From: Emydura subglobosa
Lineage: Eukaryota > Chordata > Testudines > Chelidae
Direction: 5' to 3'
NCBI GenBank assembly: GCA_007922225.1
Contig: ML679971.1
Span: 1,573,521 to 1,637,520, forward strand
DNA: 64,000 nucleotides
Shown here: positions 1-11,575 of the stretch, in pieces
How the letters are laid out: the number at the start of each line of letters is the position of its first letter
How positions within the stretch are numbered: position 1 is the first letter of the stretch
Position numbers and translations under genes: made by a program
Notes under the pieces: model-generated
Database searches by the model: none
The model's input: the letters and a program-made list of their open reading frames with translations, nothing else
Told to the model about the DNA's origin: nothing

Positions 1-400
1 GGGATTTAACTTCCACTTTTAAAGGATGCCTTTTTGCCTCTGATTGCTTCTTTTACTTAATTGTTTAGCCACTTTTTTTGTCCTCTTACTATGTTTTTAA
101 TTTAATTTTTTAAATTTTAATTTAATGTTTAATATTGCAACTCTTCAGAAAGTCTTTTATAGAAACAGGCTTAAATTACAAAATTCTCACCCGGATCGAG
201 TTTCAAATATCCCATGGCTTGAGGAATGTTCATATTCTGGATTTTGGTTACACCTATTATAATGATATGATCCATTTAAAAAATTCCGATCCAGATCAGA
301 GATTAGTTCAGTGGTGTTGGGATAAAGGAATATCATTCAGGTCCATTTCTGCAGCTTTATGGACTTTAATTTAGAGGAAACCCCCTAATTAATTCCCTGA

Positions 401-482
401 GGGCCAGATCCTGAACTGATGTAAGTTACTTAAATGTCTTCAAAGAAACTATGGCAATTTACACTAGCTGAGGATCTGGTCC
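401..482. repeat. Palindromic MITE, 'ggatctgg' family
   Basis: The left end reads gggccagatcctgaactgat and the right end reads tagctgaggatctggtcc, so the two ends are imperfect inverted repeats of about 18 bp around a short centre. The same ends recur at 12177-12254 and 37049-37132. This is the behaviour of a short non-autonomous DNA element that can fold into a hairpin. No coding content. Confidence 0.6.
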
Positions 483-1854
483 AAAAATGTGTTTCTTTAC
501 TTTTAGATGCTGTGCCAAACAAATGTGCCCACTTGTACATATGATAGTAAAACAGGACAAATTGGCGTCATTTTGAATATCTCTGACCTTCCTTATGACT
601 ATCTCATATTCTGCTTGTGGGCTTGGTCAACACCCATTGAAATCAATGAGATATTTTTTCTATTGACTTCAATAGGCATTGGAGTGTCTTTCATGAATAT
701 AAATATGTACAATACACAATCTGATCATTTGATTATGGTGTTATATTATAGTGTCATTCACCATCACTCTCCCATCATTTTATCTCCCTCACTTAATCAC
801 ACATCCACACAAATGTATTGTATTAAAATGCCTTGTAGAGTTTTGAATGCTGCAGTGTGTACTCATGCAAGGAAAAAAATACCATAAAGTGTGTGCAACA
901 GTTAAACCTCAAATAGGTCTGGTCCAATGAAGCCGCACGCCAACCTTGCTGTTCAATAAACTTGTACTAAGGGTGTAGATGGTACATATATATTAGCAGA
1001 CCTGAGAGACAATTTACATTGTATCTGTTAGGGTTAGAAGTGACTTTTAATCACACAAATACAATACAAATGTTATACAAACATTTACAATACAAATGTT
1101 AGCAAATCCAGCTAATTTCATCCAAATTGTGGCATGTATTGATAAACGTATGTTAGCATTTAACTATTCATTCTTTTGGAGAAAACTGGTTAACCCCTTA
1201 AGTGTTTTGCCCCGAAGGCAGACATTAAAAGTTAATTATAACCACATGGGACAAACCCCTGGAGGAGCATGACAACATTAAACTGCTATCAACCAAGCAT
1301 GCAGGATGCACAGTGCTCTGAATGAGCACCATGTACAAATAGGATGCTGTCTCCTTGAATGAGTTTTCAGAAGTTAAAAACATGCTACTTTTTGCATGCA
1401 TGGGAAAAAAGGCAGATTGCAAAAATTCCACTTGGAATGAAAAAAAAAAAAAAAAAACAGCTTCCAGCTGAAGAAGAATTAGAGCAAATGAAAGCACTGA
1501 GTAATGTGATTAAGCAATATGGCACAGGAGAGGCCAGCAAGAGTATGGCTGTACTTAGCACTGCTAAGGATGCTATGGCGAACACTTCAAAATGCCGTTG
1601 ATTATTATCTTATAATAATATTTCCCAGCCCTACATAGCATTACACAGCCATAATGGGTGATTTTATAGGTTTGCAGTGGCCATCATGTTTTTCAATTAT
1701 ACTAGGTTTCCCAAAACGTTCACTACTACTTCATCACTAAAATGCAGTCACTCGTATGAGCAGAGGGTGACACCTAACATCCTCGGGAGGGGGACTTTTG
1801 GCCAAGGACACAGATCAAACCTTTGCTCTTAAAAAAGGAAAGGCAGTATTGGCA
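483..1854. other. No gene recognised; A-tract and small local duplication
   Basis: I see no gene and no clear repeat family over most of this stretch. It holds an 18-base A run at 1440-1457 followed by an open frame that stops near 1601, and a short duplication in which acaatacaaatgtta occurs near 1060 and again near 1087. The open frame at 507-887 has no recognisable domain and an unremarkable composition, so I treat it as chance. Confidence 0.4.
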
Positions 1855-2101
1855 CTGGACCGGGACTCAGGCGACTTGGGTTCTATTTCTTGCTTTGGCC
1901 ACTGACCCGCTATGTGGCATTGGGTAAATCACTTTGCCTCAGTTTACCCTCCTACTTTTTGTCTGTCCTATGTATTTAAAAACTGTAAGCTCTTCCAGGC
2001 AGGGAATGTTTCTTGCTAAGTGTATAAACAGTGCCTGCACAATAGGCTCCTGATATCAATTGGGCCACTAGGAAATATGAAAATAATAATAATAATAATA
2101 C
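1855..2101 (+). repeat. MIR/CORE-SINE copy with (AAT)n tail
   Basis: The order of motifs matches a sense-strand MIR-type SINE: gggactcaggcgacttgggt, then tttggccactgacccgct, then gtaaatcactttgcctcag, then an L2-like tail with gtaagctcttccaggcaggg, ending in a run of aat units (2081-2100). Diverged, and no target duplication is visible. The tail type also occurs at 60487 and 61375. Confidence 0.65.
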
Positions 2102-2737
2102 AAAAGTGTCATTTCTCTTTCTCGTTTATACTAAGGCCACTTTACACCACATAGCCGTGTAAACAGCCCATAAAATGGATGTAAGTGTAATTTGGCTTAC
2201 ACTTTAAGGCCCCTTTCCATTGCCAGTAATGCAAATTGGCCTTTATGTATGCAAAGGGGGCAGTCTGTCTGCTTTAAAAGCAAGCTGGCACTGGGCCCAC
2301 TCAAACCCCGTTCCAGGTGTTTTGGACACATGGGGAGAGAGGACATGATCCCGAGATGATGATTAGTGTCTGGGTGTTTCTAGATTATTGTTTCATTAAG
2401 GGCCTGGGACCAGAAGCCTTATGGTATAGGGTGAGGCAAGGCTCCCCCATTTTCCCAACCAAAGATGAGGCCTAGGAAAGAAGTTCGGCTTTAACCTGTC
2501 TCTTTCCACATAAGAGGAGAAGAGACAGTAGGAAAGGAGGCCTGTCAGTTGGTCTCTTTCAATCCAGGGAGGAATGAGAGCGAGAAGAACTGGTCAACTG
2601 CAGGAAGCTGCTCTAACACTGTAGCTGACGGAGGGGAGCTGTGAGACTCTGCTGTAAGGAGCAGAAGGCTTTGGAAGAAAGATCCTCAGGGAGGAGGAAC
2701 TCGGTCCAGCTGGGGATTGGGAGGAAGAACCTGAACT
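2102..2737. other. Unclassified sequence left of the CR1
   Basis: Moderately GC-rich DNA with purine-rich blocks (2500-2720) and no open frame of note. A similar GC-richer texture resumes at 3726-4010 on the far side of the CR1, so this may be one older repeat that the CR1 entered. I cannot name a family. Confidence 0.3.
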
Positions 2738-3725
2738 GTTGATAAATTGGAGAGGGTTCATGGAACAGCCATGAGAATAATTAAAGGATTAGAAAACATG
2801 CCTTATAGCAGTGGTTCCCAACCTATGGGCCAAAAGTGGCCTGCAAGGTCTTTCAAAGTGGCCCGTGGCTCACCTCCTGCTGGCTGCAGAAGGGAGCCGC
2901 TGCCTAAGGACCCAGGCAGAGCGCGTTGCCACGGGGCTACAAGACCGGTGCAGGCTCCTTGCTACAGCCAAGGGGACGGGAGATCAGCGCTGCCCTCCCC
3001 CAGTCTGTAGCAGGGAGCACGGCAAAGCGCTCCACCTGTGTCCCTAGGTACTGGGCTCCCTGCTGGAGCCAGAAGGAAGGGAGCACTGATCTTCTGGCTG
3101 CAGAATGGAGCCACTGCCTAGGGACCCAGGTGGAGTGCACAGGACACGTGCGGTTTCCCTGCTGCAGCCAGGGAGACGGGAGATCAGCGAGGAACTCCTT
3201 CCGTCTGGTTGTAGTGGGGGTGAGGCTGCTGGTGCAGACTGGTGACTCTTCAGAGTTGTAAAAATGATATCTGTGGCCCTCGAGCCAAAAAGGTTGGGAA
3301 CCACTGCCTTATAGTGATAGATTCAAGGAGTTCAATCTATTTAACTTAACGAGAAGGAGGTTTAGAAGGTGACTTGATTACAGTCTCTTAGTACCTACAT
3401 AGGGAAGAGATATTTAATAATGGGCTAGTCAGTGTAGCAGAGTGAAGGTATAAGACAATTCACTGGCTGCAAGTTGAAGCTAGACAAATTCAGACTGGAA
3501 ATAAGGTGCACATTTTTAATGTGAGAGTAATTAATTACTGGAACAATTCACCAAGTGTCGTGGTGGATTCTCCATCACTGGCAATTTTTAAATCAAAGTT
3601 GGATGTTTTTCTAAAAGATGCTCTCAGAATTATTTTGGACAAGTTTTATTGCCAGTGTCATAGGAGCTCAGGCGAGATGTTCACAATGGCCCCTTCTGGC
3701 CTTGGACTTTATGAATTTATGAACT
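2738..3725 (+). mobile_element. CR1/L3-type LINE 3' fragment, interrupted by a hAT element
   Basis: Reading the plus strand, 2745-2808 encodes KLERVHGTAMRIIKGLE, the conserved segment after the CR1 reverse transcriptase. The same reading resumes at 3315 with RFKEFNLFNLTRRRF and then, at about 3530-3640, NYWNNSPSVVVDSPSLAIFK and KLDVFLKDA, the standard carboxyl end of CR1 ORF2. The 3' end reads ttatgaatttatgaa near 3712. In-frame stops show it is dead. The 498 bp gap between the halves is the separate hAT element at 2809-3306, so the CR1 is the older of the two. Confidence 0.85.
2809..3306. mobile_element. Non-autonomous hAT (Charlie-like) element with 8 bp target duplication
   Basis: The ends are perfect 16 bp inverted repeats, CAGTGGTTCCCAACCT at the left and its reverse complement at the right. 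An identical 8 bp direct repeat, CCTTATAG, flanks the element at 2801-2808 and 3307-3314. Both features are the hAT signature. The 498 bp interior is GC-rich and contains a roughly 200-214 bp imperfect tandem duplication: tggctgcagaa with gggacccagg-like text near 2881 and again near 3095, and gacgggagatcagcg near 2975 and 3175. No transposase is encoded, so it must have been moved in trans. Confidence 0.9.
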
Positions 3726-4199
3726 TTGACAGGAATTTTAAAGAGGGGACAAGCTGTCAGGCAAGAAGGTGTGGGCCCAGTTCGATACTGGGATGATGAC
3801 TCCGCTGGGTTTTTTGCTTGGCTTTTCAGGACAGCCAGACACCAGAATAGGTGGACGTTTGTTACACAGTGTGCTTGGAGGGCCAAGCCATTGGAGCAGC
3901 CAAACCAGGCTGTGGGGTTTTGGAGAAGCCTTAAGAAGGGGATAGTGAGTCTGGCCTGTGGCAGAGCCAGCCCAGCCCACAAGGGGCAATCTGGTTACAG
4001 TGTAGATGAAAATAAGGTCCTGACTCTTTAATGTCTATGCATAACCACCGCTCCTTGTCTTCTTAGGGTCTTGTGCCAAAGGCTCCCACAAAGCAAACCC
4101 TATTCTATTCATTATTGGTATTATGGTTGCATATCAAGGCCGCAAACAAGACTGAGGTTCCCTTGTTAGAAATGTGAGGGGCTGAGTCTCACTCTAGTG
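3726..4199. other. Unclassified GC-richer sequence
   Basis: No gene or family recognised. Several overlapping frames on both strands are open for 80-104 codons here, but their translations share no motif with known proteins and they contradict each other, as expected where GC content is locally raised. Confidence 0.3.
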
Positions 4200-4204
4200 T
4201 ATTT

Positions 4205-4295
4205 TCAATATAAAGGACCAGAATTCCTTTGTGAACCTGGGCAAGTCACTTCATTTCTCTGTTCCTTATATGTGAAATGAGGGGACACGGAGTCA
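4205..4295 (+). repeat. MIR fragment
   Basis: The text cctgggcaagtcacttcatttctctgttcc followed by tgaaatgagggg is the MIR core read in the sense direction. Short and diverged. Confidence 0.45.
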
Positions 4296-4865
4296 TTTTT
4301 GTTTGTCATGCATTCAGATAGAACAGTGATGAGGGACAGAGAAACACCTAGAAATATCTATGCTTACATGGGTGTTTGAGACCTTAGGTGCTGTTCTGGC
4401 CCCACATTCAGGCACCCATCTCCCCCTCTTGTACAGAGGAGTTGGTTGTTCTCTGCCTGCAACAGCATTCTCCCTTCCCTCCAGGTCTTGTGGAGAGGCT
4501 TTATGGGTCATTGGATCTTTGGCTAGGGAAGGACTGGTCTGGAGGAATACCACTATTAGACCATCAGAGCTCAGGATGGAAAGATCATACAGTCCAGAGC
4601 TTTATTACTTTACTACAGCCCCTCTTCCATGATGAGAAGGCCCCCTAAAAAAGGGTAGCTACTGTCTCCAGGATCCCTGACAGAGAATGGAGCCTCCAGA
4701 GACTGAGTTGGGGTGGATACGTGGGCCATTTGCTCAGCTGGCCCTGGAATCCACGATCCATGGCATTTGGGAGCTGGCCCTCACTGACTGCCCTGCATGG
4801 GTGAACCCATCACCCTCCTTCAACATCATGACACCAGAGAGAACACATGCAGCAGACCTGCAGGC
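4296..4865. other. No gene recognised
   Basis: Unique-looking sequence between a MIR fragment and a CR1. Open frames of 60-90 codons on both strands have no recognisable content. Confidence 0.3.
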
Positions 4866-6083
4866 ATAGAATCATAGAGTTGGAAGGGACCACTGGAGGT
4901 CATCTAATCCAACCCCCTGCTCAGAGCAGGGCTAACCTCAGCTAAATAATCCCAGCGAGGGTTTTGTCAAGCCGCAGCATAAAAACCTCTAATGATGGAG
5001 ATTCCACCACCTCCCTAGGTAACCCATTCCAGTGCTTCACCACCCTCCTAGTGCAAAACTTTTTCCTAATGTCCAACCTAGACGTCCCCAACTGCAACTT
5101 GAGACCGTTGCTCCTTGTTCTGTTATCTGCCACCACTGAGAACAGCCTGGCCCCATCCTCCCTGGAACCCCCTTTCAGGTAGTTAAAGGCTGCTATCAAA
5201 TCCCCCTCATTCTTCTCTTCTGCAGACTAAACAAGCCGAGTTCCCTCAGCCTCTCCTCATAAGTCTTGTGCTCCAGCCCCCTAATCATTTTTGTTGCCCT
5301 CCGCTGGACTCTCTCCAACTTGTTCACATCCTTTTTGTAGTGGGGACCCAAAACTGGACACAATACTCCAAATGCGGCCTCAAAAATGCCGAATAAAGGG
5401 GAATGATCATTTCCCATGATCTGCTGGCAGTGGTCCTACTAATACAGCCCAATATGCTATTAGCCTTCTTGACAATCAGGGCACACTGCTGACTCATATC
5501 CAGCTTCTTATCCACTGTTACCTCCAGGTCCTTTTCTGCAAAACTGCTGCCTAGCTCGTCGGTCTCCAGTCTGTAGCAGTGCATGGGATTCTTCTGTCCT
5601 AAGTGCAGGACTCTGCACTTGTCCTTGTTGAACCTCATCAGATTTCTTTTGGCCCAATCCTCCAGTTTGTTTAGGTCCTTCTGTATCCTATCCCTATCTT
5701 CCAGGGTATCTACCACTCCCCCCCAGCTTAGTGTCATCTGCAAACTTGCTGAGGGTGTAATCTTCCCTGTCCTCCAGATCATTAATGAAGATGTTGAACA
5801 AAACCGGCCCCAGCACCGACCCTTGGGGCACTCCGCTTGTGACCAGCTACCAGCTAGACATGGAGCCACTGATCACTACTCATTGAGCCCTATGCTCTAG
5901 CCAGTTCTCTATCCATTTTATAGTCCATTCATCCAACCCATACTTCTTTAACTTGCTGATAAGAATACTGTGGGAGACCATATCAAAAGCTTTGCTAAAG
6001 TCAAGGTATATCACGTCCACCGCTTTCCCCACATCCACAGAGCCAGTCACCTCTTCATAGAAAGCAATCAGGTTGGTCAGGTG
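4866..6083 (-). mobile_element. CR1 LINE, 3' part of ORF2 (reverse transcriptase) and 3' tail
   Basis: This is the best preserved retrotransposon in the window. Its 3' end lies at the left (tagaatcatagagttggaag), so it reads leftward. The reverse-transcriptase catalytic box FADD is intact at 5733-5744, within [13 protein letters not shown] run of seven C at 5718-5724 then throws the frame out by one. Downstream follow [39 protein letters not shown] and [12 protein letters not shown] (frame 5324-5869), a second shift near 5335, [17 protein letters not shown] (5196-5417), and the terminal RLDIRKKF and HWNGLPREVVESPSLEVF (4942-5199). The 5' end is truncated near 6083, as is usual for CR1. No target duplication is expected. 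Not active. Confidence 0.93.
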
Positions 6084-6550
6084 CCTCCAGTCGCTGCTAT
6101 GCTGAGAGGCTCAAAGCAGGCCAACGCTGCTTCCAGAGATGGTTAGCAATGGCTGGGGAATCGGTGCATCCCCAGGTCAGCCTTCAGTAGCAGGGCTGAT
6201 GTAAAGTTCTAGCCTCTCCAAAACGCCCCCTGGGGAGAGCAGCAATAGAAGTAAGTGATCACTTCACCGGGGGGTAAACCAAGTCAAGGAAGGACTCACT
6301 TCCAGATGGAAGAGTCTGCGGTTTTGGAAACAGTTTTTTCTTTAACCACCTCTAATTGTTTTCTTTGTTGAGTATGGAACCTGTACAAAACAGAGCGTGG
6401 GGTTTAGCAGTGGATATATCTCATAGAACTAGAAGCTATCAGCAGACGTTGACTGAGATACTATAAGCAGTGAGAAGAAAAAGCACCAAGGGAATCTTTT
6501 GCAAGGGCTTCAAGAATTCAACTCACCAATGCTTTCTGTCTCAGGTACTT
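6084..6550. other. No gene recognised
   Basis: AT-balanced sequence between a CR1 and a MIR copy, with no open frame and no repeat I can name. Confidence 0.3.
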
Positions 6551-6552
6551 GT

Positions 6553-6742
6553 AAAGTCCCTGTACCATCTGAGTGCCTCACAATCTTTAATGTAGTTATT
6601 CTGCCAATACTCTCAGGAGGTAGAGCAATGCTACACTTCCCATTATACCAATAGGGAACTTAGGTACAGAGCGACTAAATGACTTTACCAAAGTCACACA
6701 GGAAGTCTGTGGCAGAGAGAAAAACCTCTAGTTCATGGAATA
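6553..6742 (-). repeat. MIR/CORE-SINE copy
   Basis: The antisense MIR layout is visible: gtgcctcacaatctttaatg, then cattataccaatagggaact, then tttaccaaagtcacacagga and gtggcagagagaaaa. The middle is diverged. Confidence 0.6.
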
Positions 6743-6770
6743 AAATAGTCAGCACTGGCTTGTTGTTAGA

Positions 6771-6900
6771 GCTGGATTGAAAATAAGTGTTTTCCACACA
6801 CACAAAAACCGAGACACAGGAAAATTTTCTCAATTTTTTTCTGGAAAAAAAAAAATTCTGGCATTGACTGAAAAACTCAGCTGTGCCTGGTCTAATGCAG
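6771..6900. repeat. Fragment of AT-rich 'ggttgaaaat' palindromic repeat
   Basis: The text gagctggattgaaaataag, followed by A- and T-rich runs with ggaaaattttctcaat, resembles one end of the fuller copies at 53161 and 59824. Only part is present. Confidence 0.4.
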
Positions 6901-8720
6901 TTTATCCATCACCCCTTGCTGAGGGCTGTGCCTAAATTTCCCACATAGCCCACAATACTAAGGTGAACCAATGATTAAGAAAATAATGAGCCAAGACATG
7001 TTCACAGCTGTGATTTTCATTCCTGTCACCACAAATTCTGTAATCTCAACCAAACCTGATGCGGAGGAAATTTTTGCTACCTGTTGTCACAGGGCCTGTG
7101 CAGTCACATAATCATCATCCATAATACATCCAAGAGATCGCTGAAACCCAGTGTCAAAGGCCCTGCAACGTGTGAACATATGGTGTGGTGAGCTATTGGC
7201 TACATGACAGCTTCATGCCCAAGGCTAGTTAGACTGGACATCGCGTAAGGAAATATACTGGAGGGAAGTCCTCTGCAATGGCTGGGGAATTGACTAAATG
7301 GACCTAAGTGAAAAGACCTATCTCTAATGTCTATGGGCTAGATTGAGCCCTTAGGCTCAGTCCTGAGTAAAAGGGTTGCATGTAATTACTCTGCCCATAA
7401 AGCAGCCCTGGAAAGGAACTGTGACTCACAGCTCAGATTCCTCCCCTCTTGTTCTGGGATGGGAGGAAGTAAGTTACCGCAGCCCTTGAAAGGGTGCAAC
7501 TTGCTTCTTCCCTTCTTGTACCTGGCCACCTGCTGTGCTTAGTCCTCAACCACTTCCTCAACAGGGAGTATTTGGAGGGCAAAGTTTGTGCTCAGCATAG
7601 ATCCCAGCAGGCCAAGCAATGGGTTGGGAGCGGCCTTGTTCCCTGCTCCAGACAAAAGTACAATGTAGCCCTGTGATTTTGGGGCAGATTCTGCCACCCG
7701 TACTCAAGTGGAGTGTTAATCACTCTGAGGAGAGCCCTACTTAGAGAAGAGACCCATTGAAATCAATGCAGCGTGCAGCGTGAGGTAAGGGTGGCTGATT
7801 GTAATCCTTGCTCGGAGTGAATCAATTGCAGTAGGTCAGCTGGACCAAACAGGCAGCAATTCTTTTGAATCACAGTCCATTGTCTTTTCCTCCCTCTATC
7901 TCTGAACAGTTGGGCAGCATTTGCAATGTCGTTTAGAACTGCATGGTGCCCTAACAGCTGTTTCGTCTTGCAACTGGCAGAGGGTGTGGTGAGTTAACTG
8001 CAGCATATACTCACTTGTGGGAGATATGACCATCTGAACCCTCATGAATAATCCCTACTCTTTTTAGTCTAGAGGAAGGTGAAAATACTACCTGTCAAGA
8101 TGCGGTTGAGGCAACTTCCTTCCTGACCCTGAATTTAACCTTGTGCATATTAGTCCGACTCACCACAATTCAGCATTTCATTATACCAATGCCCCAGCAC
8201 GTGGAACATTTATTCTTCCACAAATTAAACAAAATACAGCAACCAATTATTTCCCCTTCTGCCTTGTATAGATCAATTTTTTTCAGGATAATTATTTTAA
8301 TTCTTTTGTTTTCATGAAATTTTAGAATACATTTAGCTTTTAAAGATTTAATATTCAATTTGTTTAAATACTACATTAAAGCTAACTAAAATAATTATGT
8401 ACACTGTAGTAACCAAATAAATAAGAAAAGAAGAGCCTCCATCTAAAGCATACAGTAAGGGTGATAAATATGAATATTGAGCAGACTATCCAATTAGAGT
8501 TTAGTCAAAAGAAAATGTATTCTAAACCATTGTATTTGTAGTGTGCAAAATGTAGACTCATCCGAGCAAATTGGGGAATGGGCCTTAGAGCTGGATTCAA
8601 TTTGTATGAGGCAAGGAAGGGACAAGCTTAGGCTCTGATCCTGCAAACATTTACACACATGCTTAACGTTACTATCACAAGTAATCCCATTAATAATATG
8701 TCTTTATTATTAGTTGAGTA
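6901..8720. other. No gene recognised; weak MITE traces
   Basis: No gene. Two weak palindromic-repeat traces occur: gggcagattctgccacccgt with cccattgaaatcaatg at 7681-7800, and gctctgatcctgcaaacattta with aagtaatcccatt at 8632-8696. Both look like decayed members of the short palindromic families seen elsewhere. The rest is unclassified. Confidence 0.35.
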
Positions 8721-8721
8721 A

Positions 8722-9088
8722 AGCTGCTCAAAATTTTTCACATGAAAAGCTTGTAAATCCAAAAAAGGCCATTTCTCCAAAATGAAAATTTTCACAAACC
8801 TTAGGATTTTTTTCCATTTTTCATGAAACTTGCCACAGCATCTTTTTTTTTTTTTTTTTTAACCAAAATTTTTATCAACGTTGTTTTCAGAATTTTTCAT
8901 GTACTGAAAATGGCAATGCTGACAATTGAGTTTTTGTTAAACGGAAACTTTTGAAAAAATATATATAAAAAATGATTTGGTAAAAATAACACCAAATGTG
9001 ATGAAATCCAGAAATTTAGATCCATTTGAACCCAACAAAATGGGAAAAAATGTCAACATTTCAACATTGCTTTTGAAATCAATTTCTC
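8722..9088. repeat. AT-rich palindromic repeat, 'gctg..aaaattttt' type
   Basis: A dense run of self-complementary blocks such as caaaatttttcacatgaaaa, aaatgaaaattttcac and ttttcatgaaact, with an 18-base T run at 8843-8860. It resembles the more complete copies at 53161-53576 and 59824-60314. It would fold into an AT-rich hairpin and has no coding potential. Confidence 0.45.
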
Positions 9089-10008
9089 ATTTCTCAATAT
9101 AACTGCTATTATAAGACTGGCCTTGTTATGATAGTCACCATAACCCTTAACCAGGCTAAATGTATTAAAAGAAAACAGCTACAACTGCAGACTGTGGCAA
9201 ATATGGCAATTTCTTGCAATATCCAACACAAACCTGAGTGAATTAAGTTTAATACCTTAGGAGTTCATTTAATTAAAATGCAAATGTTTATGTGGGACTG
9301 TATGTAACTTCTTTAAGGAGGTGATATGGCTAATGTAAACCTTGGGAAGTGTTCTGAACTTCAAAGAAGTTTTTGAAACAATGTGTTGGACAAACAAAGG
9401 TAAGTGGGATTCCTAGGAAAGGGAGGAGGAAACTTCTCACCTCCAGACCCAACCTTTTGAAGCTTCACCCTTAACTCATTGTCTGCTGATCCCCTGTCAC
9501 AAGATAAGAGGCACCAAATTGGATAAAGGAGTGATTCAGAGATCTAATGGGTGCTTGTTCTGAACCAGGGCGGTTATGAACTTGTGACCAGAAAAAAAAC
9601 CCATGATGAGTTTTGAACTGTTCACCTGCTAGAGCTCTTGCTGGAGTTGGGGGGATCTACGGTAAGCTTATTAGCATGCGTGTCAGTTCTTCTATTGTTT
9701 TTATTATGTTTTCTCTCATACATTTACCTTAAGAATAAATGTTCAGACAGAACTGTGTGGTAATCGTGGCATTCATGCTGTGTATAGCCTTTGAGGAGAA
9801 AAGCAAAGCAGGCCTGCTGAGGTAGTCTGACTTTTCTGGGGAATTCATTATAAAGGCAGAGAACTGTGCAGCCTAGTCATAACTGGTCAGGAGGGAGAGA
9901 AAGATGTGTCTCTCCACTGGGGAGTTGCCCTCAGTCCCCATGCAAAATTCCCTATTCATTTACATTTTCAGAAGAAGGGAATGGTATGGCCAAAAATATT
10001 ACTCTACT
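9089..10008. other. No gene recognised
   Basis: AT-rich unique sequence with no open frame above 66 codons and no clear repeat. Confidence 0.3.
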
Positions 10009-10010
10009 TA

Positions 10011-10261
10011 GGCTATGGATACACTACAGACCTTACAGCAGCACAGCCATAAGGTGTCCCATGTAGCTCTCCCCTCAGAATAATTAAACTACCTCCAACG
10101 AGCGGAGGTAGCTATGCCGGCAGGAGAGCGTCTCTTGCCAACATAGCGCTGTCCACTCCGGCACTTCTGTAAGGAAAATTTATATCAGTCAGGGGGGGTG
10201 TTTTTCCACACCCCTGACTGACAAAAGTTTTACCAACCGAAGTGCTAGTGTAGATGGAGCC
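10011..10261. mobile_element. TA-flanked MITE with terminal inverted repeats
   Basis: The left end taggctatggatacactac and the right end, read in reverse complement as taggctccatctacacta, are imperfect inverted repeats. A TA dinucleotide lies on each side (10009-10010 and 10262-10263). An internal hairpin is visible near 10185-10230, where cagtcaggggggg faces ccccctgactg. The end sequence is of the same kind as those at 16077-17326 and 53743-54023, which suggests one superfamily mobilised all three. Confidence 0.7.
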
Positions 10262-10439
10262 TAATTTGAACATCAAGAGGTACTGGGACAGAACTTTAGC
10301 TGGTCTAAATCAGCACAGTTCTATTGAAGGTGCTAGGTCAGTCTAGACCTCTGATCATGTCAAAAGATTAATTTATAGCATGTAAAATGCTGACTCTTTC
10401 CTCTGGGAGCTCAGAACAGTGAACCACTGGGTTACCTCT

Positions 10440-11465
10440 CTGCCTTAGCAAGGTAGAGATTTGCTGGGTCTAAACTGGGAGGCAGCTGCCTGCCACAGCA
10501 ATCTGGCTGCCTGTCTTACCTTGAGACGATGCCAGTCTAAACCTGCGTTGAGGGTACCATTCAGTCAGCCTGAGTTGCCCAGAGACAGCTCTCTGTACTA
10601 TATAGTCCCTCGCACTGGATACCCGCAGAACTTAAATCTGCTGTCTCCAGAGAGACAACACACAGACATCACCCTGTTGGCTCACTGAGGACACACTTGT
10701 TAACTTCATCCAAGCCCTCAGATGGTTGATAGTAGAACTAAGCATACATTTATTAATAAAGCACATAGATTTAAGTTATCCTAAGCAGGGCAAAAGGGGA
10801 CAGATACAGTTACAAACAAAACAGAAGTAAAAATATGCTTTCTTGTGTCTAAAACTTAACGGTTTAAGTGGTCTCAGGCAATTTCTCACCTACAGTCAGT
10901 TTTCAGCATCTTCAACCCATGTGGCTGAAGGATCCACCTTTCATAGATCTCAAAAGCCTTGGCCTCTTTTGTCCCTGATGGATAAGTAAGGGGTTTTCTC
11001 CCTTTCTTCTTGTAATCCAGTAAACCTTTGATGTATAATCTGTTGAAGTGTATCCCCAGATAAAATTCTTCTCCCCTACAGTTTCTCCCTCTTTACTGCC
11101 CATCCCCCTGTTGATTCTTATGTAAATAGGACTTCCACTGTTTAGTTTCCACAATGCTTAATTTACATTACAGACAGGGATGCAGCTACCTTCCCTTCTG
11201 TCTGGGAGAAAACCTGTTTCTTCCTCTGTTTGATCAGACTTTAAAGCATAATATACTTAAGTATATACAGTTCCTCACATAGTGTTAATACATACATTTC
11301 ACAATGATATTAATCACCAGTGTGTCACTGGCTTTCATAAAAGACCTTACTTGATACACTTTTATAGTACAATAATATTGTGTAAAGTCAATTGATTCAT
11401 TTGCTTCTTTTTTGGGGTTCAGACCCACTGTTGTCCCCCTGGGGTGTCTAGACCCTGATTGTTAC
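10440..11465 (-). mobile_element. LTR-retrotransposon-like segment A (family uncertain)
   Basis: No coding domain is visible. The call rests on likeness to segments at 26310-27090 and 38815-39760. All three have a central tattaataaag-type block with aattacaaacaaaaacagaag-like text, then, about 450-550 bp further, a block reading like acatacatttcacaatgat, followed by a gaccttac motif. The ordering fits LTR sequence read in antisense, possibly of gypsy or endogenous retroviral origin. Borders and target duplication are not resolved. Confidence 0.4.
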
Positions 11466-11575
11466 AATAATGGTCTGGGATCTCAAAATCTGTTGCATTT
11501 ATTCTGATATTCTTGGTAAATAAAGCAGAATAAAGCTGATTCCTCAGAACCTAATCTTCCTATTTATCTTCCTAG

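Noticed and set aside
135..374. 79-codon open frame near the window start
   Set aside because: The translation has no recognised domain and the surrounding AT-rich DNA shows no exon borders.
507..887. 126-codon plus-strand open frame
   Set aside because: No motif, AT-driven composition, no splice or promoter context; unsupported as a gene.
2937..3304. Overlapping open frames in the hAT interior
   Set aside because: They conflict on both strands, arise from the GC-rich internal duplication and contain no transposase residues.
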